From: Stomorhina lunata
Lineage: Eukaryota > Arthropoda > Insecta > Diptera > Rhiniidae
Direction: 5' to 3'
DNA: 64,000 nucleotides
Assembly (NCBI GenBank): GCA_933228675.1
Contig: OW121740.1
Coordinates: 79,962,899 to 80,026,898, forward strand
The notes below the pieces were generated by a model. The model was given only the letters and a program-made list of their open reading frames with translations, searched no databases and was not told where the DNA came from. This document shows, one piece after another, positions 11,633 through 24,200 of this stretch (position 1 is its first letter; the number at the start of each line of letters is the position of its first letter). A program made the position numbers and the translations under genes.

Positions 11633-11931
11633 AGTGCTTTCCATTGGTGATTTCCAGCATTTTTTAAAACACTATTTTTTGGATCTGTTACTCCGGCTAA
11701 AACACTTGCACTATGTATTGCTGTAAAATGTGCTAAATCGGCGCCATTTTCGGGAATTTCTTGAATGTGACAATTGACATAAAATTCATTTCTTCCATGA
11801 TAAACGTACTCATTTGATTCTATTTCCTTTACAGCAGGAAGATGCCATGGCTCTTGGTCAGATTCAGCATGGTACCATATAAATATGTTGTCATTTATAT
11901 CACATGATATCCATTTTTTAGTCTTGGCACT
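11633..11931 (-). CDS. nvd: neverland (cholesterol 7-desaturase), internal exon
   Basis: A 299-nt exon with clean splice signals on the minus strand: acceptor TTAGTTCCACAG just upstream and donor CT|GTAAGT at 11632..11627, entering in phase 0 and leaving after two bases of a codon. It encodes CHIQEIPENGADLAHFTAIH, which contains E-x3-D-x2-H-x4-H, the mononuclear iron-binding motif of Rieske oxygenases, here with the Neverland/DAF-36 context (CHIQ.IPENGAD). That family converts cholesterol to 7-dehydrocholesterol, the first step of ecdysteroid synthesis in the prothoracic gland. The [2Fe-2S] Rieske motif must lie in an upstream exon and the C-terminal part downstream; neither was found here, which implies introns of tens of kilobases filled with transposons. 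No stop or frameshift is visible, so the exon looks functional. Confidence 0.88.
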
Positions 11932-12318
11932 CTGTGGAACTAACAAGATAAAAAAAGTTTGTTTAAATAATTTAGCTGATTCTGAAAACTCTCTTAAATG
12001 CATTATAAAATTTTTAACTTAGAGATTTAATTTAATAAAGAACACAAATCAGTGTTTGTACGGTTACTCTAAAAAACTGTAGCGAAGAAAAAACAACTTT
12101 TTAAGATATAAAAACTTTTAATTGTTTGAGTAATCAAATAACTTGAAAATGAGTGTTTTTTAATTACTCGGAAAATCGATTAATCGTTAAAAATTACTCG
12201 AGTTAATCGAGTAAAATATTCATCTTAAAATTACTCGAGTAAGATTTTTCTGTAAGCTTTTTATATATATATTTTTAATACAACAATTTTTTTATAAAAT
12301 TATAGTGTTTTATTAACA
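11932..12318. other. Intron DNA upstream of the nvd exon
   Basis: Includes the acceptor tract of the nvd exon at its left edge, and around 12170..12245 several interspersed ACTCGAGTAA / TTACTCGAG palindromic phrases. No gene is seen. Confidence 0.4.
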
Positions 12319-12403
12319 AACAAGTAAGAGTGATATATTCTTGGATACCTTCGCCAATGGCGTTCCAAAAGTAAAGTACAAAATCGTAAGAATTTATTGA
12401 TAA

Positions 12404-15041
12404 CACAGGTCAACAGCAAAAATGTGCTCGAGTAACCACTATATACATTTGATGTATCATGGCTACCATAGTACAAAAATGGTAAAAGTTTTAAATTCTA
12501 TGGCAAGATTTTTTTTTTTAATTTTTTTTTAAAATTGCTATTTTTTTAGACGTTTCTTCAAATAATTAATGATAACTTAAAAACTACTAGTCCGATATTA
12601 TTAAAATAAAATCAGAAGAATTAAGATTTACATAGCCTTTAATTCGTTTATATATCGCGTTTCAATCAGATCAATAGTATCGGAGTTATAATAAAAAACT
12701 TAAGAAAAAAATATATTTTTTACGTAAAAATGGGAAAAATTTCCGTTTTAAAAAAAATCGAAAACGGCAAAAAACTTCCAGATTTATTATTTTATCGCAT
12801 AGCGACATATAATAGCAACAAAATGAGACATCGACCATAAAAATCGATTGATTTTTTTCGAATTTATTCACAATTTAGTGAATTCGCTCATTTTCACAAA
12901 ACTTTAGTTTTTTGCTTGATATTCGCATTATAGCGGGTTTTCAAATGTATGTAAAAAATAAATTTTCCAATTTTAAGGGGTGCATGTCGGATTATTGTGA
13001 GATTTGGTGAGAAACTTCCACCCACAAAATTTTAGTCGAATTGGACAACGTTAACACGTAGTGCATAGGCCCCAAATCTGAAAAATAGCGTTTAAATCGA
13101 AAAAAAATTGTCAAATTTTCAGTTTTTGCAAAATTAAAGCTATTTATTCCCCCTTTTGCAAAAAAGTGGATCCTGGTCCTTTGGGCAAACTCAATGAGAT
13201 TTCCAATAAGCTACATATCTTTAAAATCGGTCAAACAGTTTTCGAGTTACTACAATTTGCACTGGCCATTACATGTCCTTGAGGACTTGCCGAGGGCAAT
13301 TGGCCAAAAAATGTGACTAAGTCAATTCGATGGAATAGATCAAAAATGTATTTCATTGTTTTATTCGTGTATTTTATTTTATATTTTATTTTTTAAATTT
13401 ATTACAACATATAAAATAAGGAAATAAATAAATATTATAAACTACAAACTTTGGAATTTTCTTTTATGACATTTTCTATTATTGAATAACGAAGTGTTGC
13501 TCTGAATACTCTGGCAAAAAATCTGCCATCATGTGTGCATCCCAGCGACCCTGGTATCTTTCCTCCATTGTCCGAATATCTTGGTGAAATCGTTCGCCCT
13601 GTTCCTCACTTAAGTCTCCTAGATTTTCAGGAAAACGATCTAAGTGACTGTCAAGGTAATGTAATGTAAAGATTCTGGAAGTGAGTTAACATCTCTTCAA
13701 CGTGCGCAACATAACCATCATCCTTGTTATTTCCTAAGAAATGTTGAATAACCTATACAAACGAATCCCATGCATTTTTCTCAATTTCTGACATTGAACT
13801 GAGAAAATCGGTATCTTTGACCAATTTGCGAATTTGTGGGCCGTCAAATATTCCTGCTCTCAGCCTTCAATACTGTATTTCCACAGTAACACGTGTCCCA
13901 CAGAAATACGTGTTTTGCCCAAAACAGTATTTCGCGTACTTGTTTTGCCATACATTTCTCATTCATCCAAAACACTTTGGCAGTACCTGGATATTGTATA
14001 GTGGTTTCAAAAGCATCGAATTTTTTTATTTTGTTGCGTTGTGTAATAGGAAGGTATCCGTCAATTTAAGCGAAATTTTATATTTTATTGTTGACTTGTA
14101 TATTGTAAGTTAAAAAATAAAAAAATAAAAAAATTTAAACTTAGTAAAATGTTTTTGTAAATTGTCTTCGGCAAGTCCTCAATGACATGTGAAAATTGTA
14201 ATAACTCGAAAACTCTTTAACCGATTTTAAAGGCATGTAGCTTATTGGAAAAACCATTGCCTTTGCACTAAGAACTGGAATCCACTTTTTTGCAAAAGGG
14301 GGAATAAATAGCTTTAATTTTGCAAAACTGAAAATTTGTCAATTTTGTTCGATTTAAAAGCTATTTTTCAGATTTGGGGCCTATGCGCTACGTGTTAACG
14401 TTGTCCAATTCGACTAAAATTTTGTGGGTGGAAGTTTCTCACCAAATCTCACAATAATCCGACATGCACCTCTTGAAATTGGAAAATATATTTTTTCATA
14501 CATTTGAAAACCCGCTATAATGCGTATATCAAGCCAAAAACTAAAATTTTGTGAAAATGAGCGAATTCACTAAATTGTGAATAAATTCGAAAAAAAATCA
14601 ATCGATTTTTATGGTCGATATCTCATTTTGTTGCTATTATATGTCGCTATGCGATAAAATAATAAATCTGGAAGTTTTTTGCCGTTTTCGATTTTTCATG
14701 AATTTTTTAAAACGACAATTTTTGCCATTTTTACGTAAAAAATAAATTTTTTTCTTAAGTTTTTTATTGAAACACGATATATAAACGAATTAAAGGCTAT
14801 GTAAATCTTAATTTTTCTGATTTAATTTTAATAATATCGGACTAGTAGTTTTTGAGTTACCATTAAATTTTTGAAGAAACGTCTAAAAAAAATTGCAATT
14901 TTAAAAAAAAAAAAATTTTAAAAAAATCTTGCCATAGAATTTAAAAATTTTACCATTTTTGTACAAAGGTAGTCATGATACTTCAAAATTGTACAGTGGT
15001 TGTAAGAGCACATGAAATTTTTTTTATGTTGTTGTGCTGTG
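12404..15041. mobile_element. 2.6-kb DNA transposon with ~850-bp terminal inverted repeats and TAA duplication
   Basis: It begins CACAGGTCAACA and ends in the complement of CACAGCACAACA. The arms (about 12404..13325 and 14160..15041) are inverted, imperfect copies of each other. TAA flanks both sides (12401..12403, 15042..15044), and the undisturbed site near 59340 has a single TAA. CAC-starting ends with a 3-bp duplication recall the CMC/EnSpm group, but long TIRs and TAA also fit PIF/Harbinger-like biology, so the superfamily is open. The ~830-bp centre holds a conserved, broken ORF. Confidence 0.85.
13479..13860 (-). pseudogene. Conserved arthropod repeat-associated protein (ERFHQDI type), broken
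   Basis: Two blocks in different frames. The first reads IFDGPQIRKLVKDTDFLSSM, then the continuation EIEKNAWDSFV, a stop, and VIQHFLGNNKDDGYVAHVEE. The second reads LDSHLDRFPENLGDLSEEQG followed by ERFHQDIRTMEERYQGRWD and MMAD, ending at TAA 13479. I recognise this as an uncharacterised protein found in many near-identical copies in aphid, spider and other arthropod genomes; its function is not known to me. Its position at the centre of a TIR element suggests it belongs to that transposon rather than to the host. One stop and one frameshift inactivate it. Confidence 0.72.
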
Positions 15042-15844
15042 TAATTATATAGTTTCTGATTACTGACTTAGATATTTGATATGTATATTAATTTTTTTTG
15101 TTCATACTAAATAAAATTCCTAGCAATATTTGGTTATACTAGTATTATATGCAAAGAGTCTTTTAAATTAAGAGTCAGAAAACGAATAGCTTTTTGGTGA
15201 CGTCATCATCTACAATAGTTATGGACCCAAAGGTTAGGTTGGACAGGCTGATGTCGAAGGCAGCGTCACTTGGGTTTTAAATTGGTCCCTTTGTGAAAGA
15301 AATTGATTACTACACTAGAATGCTTATTTAAGCCAGCCAGTAGCTTCGATATATGTGACTACTTTACGAACATTTAATAAAAAAAATATGCAGAACAGAT
15401 GTTTTCAAATGTAGATGCCCTTAGATTTGCAAAAGCACATAGATTTGAGATTAAGTATTCTGGCATGCAACCCAAAAACTCAGTGCCCAGTGAGGGTTGT
15501 GTACTTTAATTCGTACGTATCATCCAACTAGTAAAAGTTCTTGATTAATTATATAAAACTCTAAAGTTAGCGGACAGATTTAGATCAAAGCTTTAACAAT
15601 GACTGTTTTGTCAATGTATACAAGCCTTAGAATTATAGCGTATACACTCTTAGTTTTAGATACATACGTAAAATATATAGCTTTTGAATGGATGGATATC
15701 AGCTTTGTCGGAAAAATTATTGAAAATTTACTTATAAATCTGAAGTTAGTTAACTAATTAAGAAAAATAATTCATCAATAATATTTGGGATGTATTGTTC
15801 TTCCGATCTGTCCGATAGCTGTGTGGAAAGTTTTGCTCTAGTTC

Positions 15845-17124
15845 CCAGCAAAACTTTGGTAATGGCAAGTACTCTGATAACTGGTTACCTTGTAACGACT
15901 ACAACATACCATCCGAATAAATAATAAGTTATTTCAGAAGTACTTATTTGTAATTAAGATGGTAATTTAAACTGAATGGCCCCGGTTCAAATCCCACCAA
16001 GGGCAACAATTTTTTTTAGTTTTTTTATTTATTAAAAGAGTATTTTTAAATGATTTTTGAATTTTAAGAACTTAAATATTATCTTCTGTAAAAAAAATTT
16101 GTAAAAAAATACCATCATGAGTCAATTTTGATTATGTAGGGGATGTTGAATACCAAACACGATTCTAATTGGTCTTAACTTGGTAAGCCCAACTTATCTG
16201 GGTCATCCTTCATCTGAACTGTGGACACACACCTCCTCATGGTATCACCCGGGGAGATAGTTTAACACCCATTAATATTGTGAGTTAACATGTTCCGAGA
16301 GTTTCCCCATAAGATCGATAAAAATGGGTTGGATTACGGGCTAGTAACCCTCTCTTGAAAAAAAAATACAATGAAGAGGATAAAATTAGAATTGAAATGT
16401 CCCACTACCTAATATTAGAGGAGGATGTCCGAAACTTCGATAGAAAGACCAAGTGGAGGAACATTTTTCAAAGCTTGGCCTATAAAATTGGAGAATATTC
16501 GCACAAGATCGAAATCCATGGAATTCTAAAATATGCTCGGACTTTGACCTTAACAGGTTGTAACATTTAAGTAAGTAAGAGTCAATCCTATGTAAAAACT
16601 TATACAAAAAAGAAGATTAAAATTGTTTAAGTTTTAAAATAATTTTAAAAAAGTTTTAAAATAATTACAAAAAATCGCATAAAAATATTTTTCCAAAAAT
16701 TACAACAAAGCAAAAAAAGCAGGGAAAAACAAAGTTATTTTCACATGATTTTGGATCTAAAAATAAAACTTGTTTATATTAATTATAAGCTGCTAAGTTT
16801 TCAACATGTGAAGTAGCTCAGTGGAAGAGTCTCTGGCTAGCAGTCGGAGGGTCTGGGTTCGAGCCCCCATGGGATCATAAAAAAATTTTGTATTTCGTTT
16901 AAAAATATATGTTTTTAATAAAACAACAACAAAAAAGTTGTTGCTGTTGTTGTTATTGCTTTCAAATTGCTTACCCAAGTCATTACTTTTCTGCAATTGG
17001 TAAGTACTTGCCTCCAATGACATCCCCATGTTAATGTAATTACTTAAACAGCGAATGAGTAAGTAGTTCGTGTTCAATAGTTTAACTGTTTAACTCATTA
17101 TTTGGTAATGAAAAGTTTTACTGG
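15845..17124. mobile_element. 1.28-kb TIR element carrying a tRNA-like module
   Basis: Ends are CCAGCAAAACTTTGGTAATG and the complement of CCAGTAAAACTTTTCATTAC. GTTC is present at both junctions (15841..15844, 17125..17128) but only once in three undisturbed copies of the host repeat (near 29697, 31250 and 58515), which gives a 4-bp duplication. The interior contains a GGTTCAAATCCCACC B-box-like sequence near 15990 and a full tRNA-like module at 16807..16876. No transposase frame is recognisable, so it is non-autonomous. Confidence 0.82.
16807..16876 (+). tRNA. tRNA-Ala(AGC)-like sequence inside a transposon, probably a pseudogene
   Basis: Position by position: TA, D-arm GCTCAGTGGAAGAGT (a good A box), anticodon arm with loop CTAGCAG (anticodon AGC) closed by five weak or wobble pairs, then GGTTCGAGCCC (B box), and a TTTT run shortly downstream. 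The acceptor arm does not pair and the T stem is imperfect, so a functional tRNA is unlikely, but the internal RNA polymerase III promoter elements look intact. The preceding 35 bases (AATTATAAGCTGC...) are shared with the module near 50620. Confidence 0.55.
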
Positions 17125-17960
17125 GTTCTTTGTGTAATTATAATGTGATTTAATTTATCAGCATTAAAGTGATTCCCGGTCGAGGTGATATGGGAGATTT
17201 CACTAAATTTGAACCGAGTTCGCCCATTTTCAATACCGAACTTTTCAAAAGATCAAAATACTTTTGTCGAATGTTGTCCCTCTAGAAAACGATATTGCAC
17301 AACGTCTTTATACTTAATGTCATCATCGTATCTATTAGAATTTGTCATTTATTAGCTACTAAGAGGTTGCCTTAGGCGAAGTTATACAGGAGCAATTGTC
17401 AAACGTGAACGGATTTCTCCAAATTGCAATAAAAAATTAAAATTTTCGTTGATATGTGAGATACATACATGCATATAAAGGTTTTGAACGCATATTATGT
17501 ACTTGACTGCATTTTTTGTACTTCCTAGGAAGATTACCTATAATTTAATATATAATACATTCTCAAATATTATCATAATTTGAACATTATTTAGTCAGAC
17601 ACGAAATTAAGATAAATGCAGTGTGTCTGTCTGCTAAAACCAGATTTGTGGAGGTCCTGGAAGGTATACCCACATGCATTTTACATAAAATTTTAGGATA
17701 TCGTCCCACCCCGAATTTCATCATGGTCGATCAAAACACCTGAAATATCGCTTAAACACTAAACTATATCTACCACAAATTACAGAATGCATCAGAATTT
17801 AGGTAATCCCCTGCGAAGAACACTATTAAATTTCTTCACAATAAGCATCTGAGATATCGAAATCGATTCTCCTGTCGATTCTGGGTCAATCTGTACAATT
17901 TTTATGGTATTCACAATCAGATTTTAGGAAATCCTCCCGCAAAGGACGCTGTCAAATTTC

Positions 17961-18247
17961 AAATTTCGCTGTTTCTACATTAAAAAAAAAAATAAAATGT
18001 TTAAGATGTTTCTACATTAAAAAAAATAAAATTAACCTCATCTATTTCTTATTTATCAAAATCCGCACTGATAAATAAAAAATACTTGTCTTCGTATTTT
18101 TCTGCATTTTTTAGCAGTACAAATCTCAAGGCCTCGCAATTGTATTTGTGAGCGAAAGAGAGGATACACTGGCAGAAGCACGAATCGATATAAATTTGGT
18201 TGTTTATTTCTGTTTTATTTCAGTTACCGCCGAACCAGCGAGGAATG
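17961..18247. other. Junction DNA left of the 21-bp array
   Basis: 18047..18143 is a short repeat (reverse of 10743 and 34654). From about 18143 (TTGTATTTGTGAGCG...) to 18240 the sequence is the reverse complement of 40283..40384, the DNA next to the second array. The 21-bp satellite therefore travels with a conserved flank. Confidence 0.6.
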
Positions 18248-21200
18248 AAAAACTTACTTTTTCTATAGAAAAACTTACTTTTTCTATAGAAAAACTTACT
18301 TTTTCTATAGAAAAACTTACTTTTTCTATAGAAAAACTTACTTTTTCTATAGAAAAACTTACTTTTTCTATAGAAAAACTTACTTTTTCTATAGAAAAAC
18401 TTACTTTTTCTATAGAAAAACTTACTTTTTCTATAGAAAAACTTACTTTTTCTATAGAAAAACTTACTTTTTCTATAGAAAAACTTACTTTTTCTATAGA
18501 AAAACTTACTTTTTCTATAGAAAAACTTACTTTTTCTATAGAAAAACTTACTTTTTCTATAGAAAAACTTACTTTTTCTATAGAAAAACTTACTTTTTCT
18601 ATAGAAAAACTTACTTTTTCTATAGAAAAACTTACTTTTTCTATAGAAAAACTTACTTTTTCTATAGAAAAACTTACTTTTTCTATAGAAAAACTTACTT
18701 TTTCTATAGAAAAACTTACTTTTTCTATAGAAAAACTTACTTTTTCTATAGAAAAACTTACTTTTTCTATAGAAAAACTTACTTTTTCTATAGAAAAACT
18801 TACTTTTTCTATAGAAAAACTTACTTTTTCTATAGAAAAACTTACTTTTTCTATAGAAAAACTTACTTTTTCTATAGAAAAACTTACTTTTTCTATAGAA
18901 AAACTTACTTTTTCTATAGAAAAACTTACTTTTTCTATAGAAAAACTTACTTTTTCTATAGAAAAACTTACTTTTTCTATAGAAAAACTTACTTTTTCTA
19001 TAGAAAAACTTACTTTTTCTATAGAAAAACTTACTTTTTCTATAGAAAAACTTACTTTTTCTATAGAAAAACTTACTTTTTCTATAGAAAAACTTACTTT
19101 TTCTATAGAAAAACTTACTTTTTCTATAGAAAAACTTACTTTTTCTATAGAAAAACTTACTTTTTCTATAGAAAAACTTACTTTTTCTATAGAAAAACTT
19201 ACTTTTTCTATAGAAAAACTTACTTTTTCTATAGAAAAACTTACTTTTTCTATAGAAAAACTTACTTTTTCTATAGAAAAACTTACTTTTTCTATAGAAA
19301 AACTTACTTTTTCTATAGAAAAACTTACTTTTTCTATAGAAAAACTTACTTTTTCTATAGAAAAACTTACTTTTTCTATAGAAAAACTTACTTTTTCTAT
19401 AGAAAAACTTACTTTTTCTATAGAAAAACTTACTTTTTCTATAGAAAAACTTACTTTTTCTATAGAAAAACTTACTTTTTCTATAGAAAAACTTACTTTT
19501 TCTATAGAAAAACTTACTTTTTCTATAGAAAAACTTACTTTTTCTATAGAAAAACTTACTTTTTCTATAGAAAAACTTACTTTTTCTATAGAAAAACTTA
19601 CTTTCTTCTATAGAAAAACTTACTTTTTCTATAGAAAAACTTACTTTTTCTATAGAAAAACTTACTTTTTCTATAGAAAAACTTACTTTTTCTATAGAAA
19701 AATATTACTTTTTCTATAGAAAAACTTACTTTTTCTATAGAAAAACTTACTTTTTCTATAGAAAAACTTACTTTTTCTATAGAAAAACTTACTTTTTCTA
19801 TAGAAAAACTTACTTTTTCTATAGAAAAACTTACTTTTTCTATAGAAAAACTTACTTTTTCTATAGAAAAACTTACTTTTTCTATAGAAAAACTTACTTT
19901 TTCTATAGAAAAACTTACTTTTTCTATAGAAAAACTTACTTTTTCTATAGAAAAACTTACTTCTTCTATAGAAAAACTTACCTTTTCTATAGAAAAACTT
20001 ACTTTTTCTATAGAAAAACTTACTTTTTCTATAGAAAAACTTACTTTTTCTATAGAAAAACTTACTTTTTCTATAGAAAAACTTACTTTTTCTATAGAAA
20101 AACTTACTTTTTCTATAGAAAAACTTACTTTTTCTATAGAAAAACTTACTTTTTCTATAGAAAAACTTACTTTTTCTATAGAAAAACTTACTTTTTCTAT
20201 AGAAAAACTTACTTTTTCTATAGAAAAACTTACTTTTTCTATAGAAAAACTTACTTTTTCTATAGAAAAACTTACTTTTTCTATAGAAAAACTTACTTTT
20301 TCTATAGAAAAACTTACTTTTTCTATAGAAAAAACTTACTTTTTCTATAGAAAAACTTACTTTTTCTATAGAAAAAACTTACTTTTTCTATAGAAAAGCT
20401 TACTTTTTCTATAGAAAAACTTACTTTTTCTATAGAAAAACTTACTTTTTCTATAGAAAAACTTACTTTTTCTATAGAAAAACTTACTTTTTCTATAGAA
20501 AAACTTACTTTTCTATAGAAAAACTTACTTTTTCTATAGAAAAAACTTATTTTTTGCCATAGAAAAAACTTACTTTTTCTATAGAAAAACTTACTTTTTC
20601 TATAGAAAAACTTACTTTTTCTATAGAAAAACTTACTTTTCCATAGAAAAATAACTTATTTTTTCTATAGAAAAACTTATTTTTTCTATAGAAAAACTTA
20701 TTTTTTCTATAGAAAAACTTATTTTTTCTATAGAAAAACTTATTTTTTCTATAGAAAAACTTATTTTTTCTATAGAAAAACTTATTTTTTCTATAGAAAA
20801 ACTTATTTTTTCTATAGAAAAACTTATTTTTTCTATAGAAAAACTTATTTTTTCTATAGAAAAACTTATTTTTTCTATAGAAAAACTTATTTTTTCTATA
20901 GAAAAACTTATTTTTTCTATAGAAAAACTTATTTTTTCTATAGAAAAACTTATTTTTTCTATAGAAAAACTTATTTTTTCTATAGAAAAACTTATTTTTT
21001 CTATAGAAAAACTTATTTTTTCTATAGAAAAACTTATTTTTTCTATAGAAAAACTTATTTTTTCTATAGAAAAACTTATTTTTTCTATAGAAAAACTTAT
21101 TTTTTCTATAGAAAAACTTATTTTTTCTATAGAAAAACTTATTTTTTCTATAGAAAAACTTATTTTTTCTATAGAAAAACTTATTTTTTCTATAGAAAAA

Positions 21201-24200
21201 CTTATTTTTTCTATAGAAAAACTTATTTTTCTATAGAAAAACTTATTTTTTCTATAGAAAAACTTATTTTTTCTANNNNNNNNNNNNNNNNNNNNNNNNN
21301 NNNNNNNNNNNNNNNNNNNNNNNNNNNNNNNNNNNNNNNNNNNNNNNNNNNNNNNNNNNNNNNNNNNNNNNNNNNNNNNNNNNNNNNNNNNNNNNNNNNN
21401 NNNNNNNNNNNNNNNNNNNNNNNNNNNNNNNNNNNNNNNNNNNNNNNNNNNNNNNNNNNNNNNNNNNNNNNNNNNTCTATAGAAAAACTTACTTTTTCTA
21501 TAGAAAAACTTACTTTTTCTATAGAAAAACTTACTTTTTCTATAGAAAAACTTACTTTTTCTATAGAAAAACTTACTTTTTCTATAGAAAAACTTACTTT
21601 TTCTATAGAAAAACCTTACTTTTTCTATAGAAAAAACTTACTTTTTCTATAGAAAAACTTACTTTTTCTATAGAAAAACTTACTTTTTCTATAGAAAAAC
21701 TTACTTTTTCTATAGAAAAACTTACTTTTTCTATAGAAAAACTTACTTTTTCTATAGAAAAACTTACTTTTTCTATAGAAAAACTTACTTTTTCTATAGA
21801 AAAACTTACTTTTTCTATAGAAAAACTTACTTTTTCTATAGAAAAACTTACTTTTTCTATAGAAAAACTTACTTTTTCTATAGAAAAACTTACTTTTTCT
21901 ATAGAAAAACTTACTTTTTCTATAGAAAAACTTACTTTTTCTATAGAAAAAACTTACTTTTTCTATAGAAAAACTTACTTTTTCTATAGAAAAACTTACT
22001 TTTTCTATAGAAAAACTTACTTTTTCTATAGAAAAACTTACTTTTTCTATAGAAAAACTTACTTTTTCTATAGAAAAACTTACTTTTTCTATAGAAAAAC
22101 TTACTTTTTCTATAGAAAAACTTACTTTTTCTATAGAAAAAACTTACTTTTTCTATAGAAAAACTTACTTTTTCTATAGAAAAACTTACTTTTTCTATAG
22201 AAAAACTTACTTTTTCTATAGAAAAACTTACTTTTTCTATAGAAAAACTTACTTTTTCTATAGAAAAACTTACTTTTTCTATAGAAAAACTTACTTTTTC
22301 TATAGAAAAACTTACTTTTTCTATAGAAAAACTTACTTTTTCTATAGAAAAACTTACTTTTTCTATAGAAAAACTTACTTTTTCTATAGAAAAACTTACT
22401 TTTTCTATAGAAAAACTTACTTTTTCTATAGAAAAAACTTACTTTTTCTATAGAAAAACTTACTTTTTCTATAGAAAAACTTACTTTTTCTATAGAAAAA
22501 CTTACTTTTTCTATAGAAAAACTTACTTTTTCTATAGAAAAACTTACTTTTTCTATAGAAAAACTTACTTTTTCTATAGAAAAACTTACTTTTTCTATAG
22601 AAAAACTTACTTTTTCTATAGAAAAACTTACTTTTTTTATAGAAAAACTTACTTTTTTTATAGAAAAACTTACTTTTTTTATAGAAAAACTTACTTTTTC
22701 TATAGAAAAACTTACTTTTTCTATAGAAAAACTTACTTTTTCTATAGAAAAACTTACTTTTTCTATAGAAAAACTTACTTTTTCTATAGAAAAACTTACT
22801 TTTTCTATAGAAAAACTTACTTTTTCTATAGAAAAACTTACTTTTTCTATAGAAAAACTTACTTTTTCTATAGAAAAACTTACTTTTTCTATAGAAAAAC
22901 TTACTTTTTCTATAGAAAAACTTACTTTTTCTATAGAAAAACTTACTTTTTCTATAGAAAAACTTACTTTTTCTATAGAAAAACTTACTTTTTCTATAGA
23001 AAAACTTACTTTTTCTATAGAAAAACTTACTTTTTCTATAGAAAAACTTACTTTTTCTATAGAAAACTTACTTTTTCTATAGAAAACTTACTTTTTCTAT
23101 AGAAAAACTTACTTTTTCTATAGAAAAACTTACTTTTTCTATAGAAAAACTTACTTTTTCTATTGAAAAACTTACTTTTTCTATAGAAAAAACTTACTTT
23201 TTCTATAGAAAAACTTACTTTTTCTATAGAAAAAACTTACTTTTTCTATAGAAAAACTTACTTTTTCTATAGAAAAACTTACTTTTTCTATAGAAAAACT
23301 TACTTTTTCTATAGAAAAACTTACTTTTTCTATAGAAAAACTTACTTTTTCTAGAGAAAAACTTATTTTTTCTATAGAAAAACTCACTTTTTCTATAGAA
23401 AAACTTACTTTTTCTATAGAACAACTCACTTTTTCTATAGAAAAACTTATTTTTTCTATAGAAAAACTCACTTTTTCTATAGAAAAACTTACTTTTTCTA
23501 TAGAAAAACTCACTTTTTCTATAGAAAAACTCACTTTTTCTATAGAAAAACTCACTTTTTCTATAGAAAAACTCACTTTTTCTATAGAAAAACTCACTTT
23601 TTCTATAGAAAAACTCACTTTTTCTATAGAAAAACTCACTTTTTCTATAGAAAAACTCACTTTTTCTATAGAAAAACTCACTTTTTCTATAGAAAAACTC
23701 ACTTTTTCTATAGAAAAACTCACTTTTTCTATAGAAAAACTCACTTTTTCTATAGAAAAACTCACTTTTTCTATAGAAAAACTCACTTTTTCTATAGAAA
23801 AACTCACTTTTTCTATAGAAAAACTCACTTTTTCTATAGAAAAAACTCACTTTTTCTATAGAAAAACTCACTTTTTCTATAGAAAAACTCACTTTTTCTA
23901 TAGAAAAACTCACTTTTTCTATAGAAAAAACTCACTTTTTCTATAGAAAAACTCACTTTTTCTATAGAAAAACTCACTTTTTCTATAGAAAAACTCACTT
24001 TTTCTATAGAAAAACTCACTTTTTCTATAGAAAAACTCACTTTTTCTATAGAAAAACTCACTTTTTCTATAGAAAAACTCACTTTTTCTATAGAAAAACT
24101 CACTTTTTCTATAGAAAAACTTACTTTTTTTAGAAAAACTTACTTTTAGAAAAACTTACATCTTCAATAGAAAAACTTACTTTTTCTGTAGAAAAACTTA

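Larger units (their letters stand above)
12319..17960 (+). repeat. Family 1 repeat copy hosting two nested transposons
   Basis: It starts AACAAGTAAGAGTGATATATT (the GCCGAAT mini-hairpin is deleted) and continues after each insertion exactly where the parallel copies at 28873, 30427 and 55540..59441 continue. The segments are 12319..12403, 15042..15844 and 17125..about 17960. The 3' hairpin tail is missing. Comparison with uninterrupted copies defines both insertions to the base. Confidence 0.82.

Noticed and set aside
13817..14113. 98-aa plus-strand frame
   Set aside because: It lies opposite the minus-strand ERFHQDI pseudogene and has no recognisable motif.
16355..16607. Overlapping 71- and 73-aa frames inside the 1.28-kb TIR element
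   Set aside because: No conserved motif on either strand; probably chance in a non-autonomous element.
16793..17077. 94-aa minus frame across the tRNA-like module
   Set aside because: It translates antisense tRNA-like sequence and low-complexity AAC repeats.
18148..19719. 523-codon open frame of repeated KLTFSIE
   Set aside because: It is the in-frame translation of the 21-bp satellite (seven codons per unit) with a short flank. Composition is trivial and other frames are equally open in array 2, so no coding evidence.
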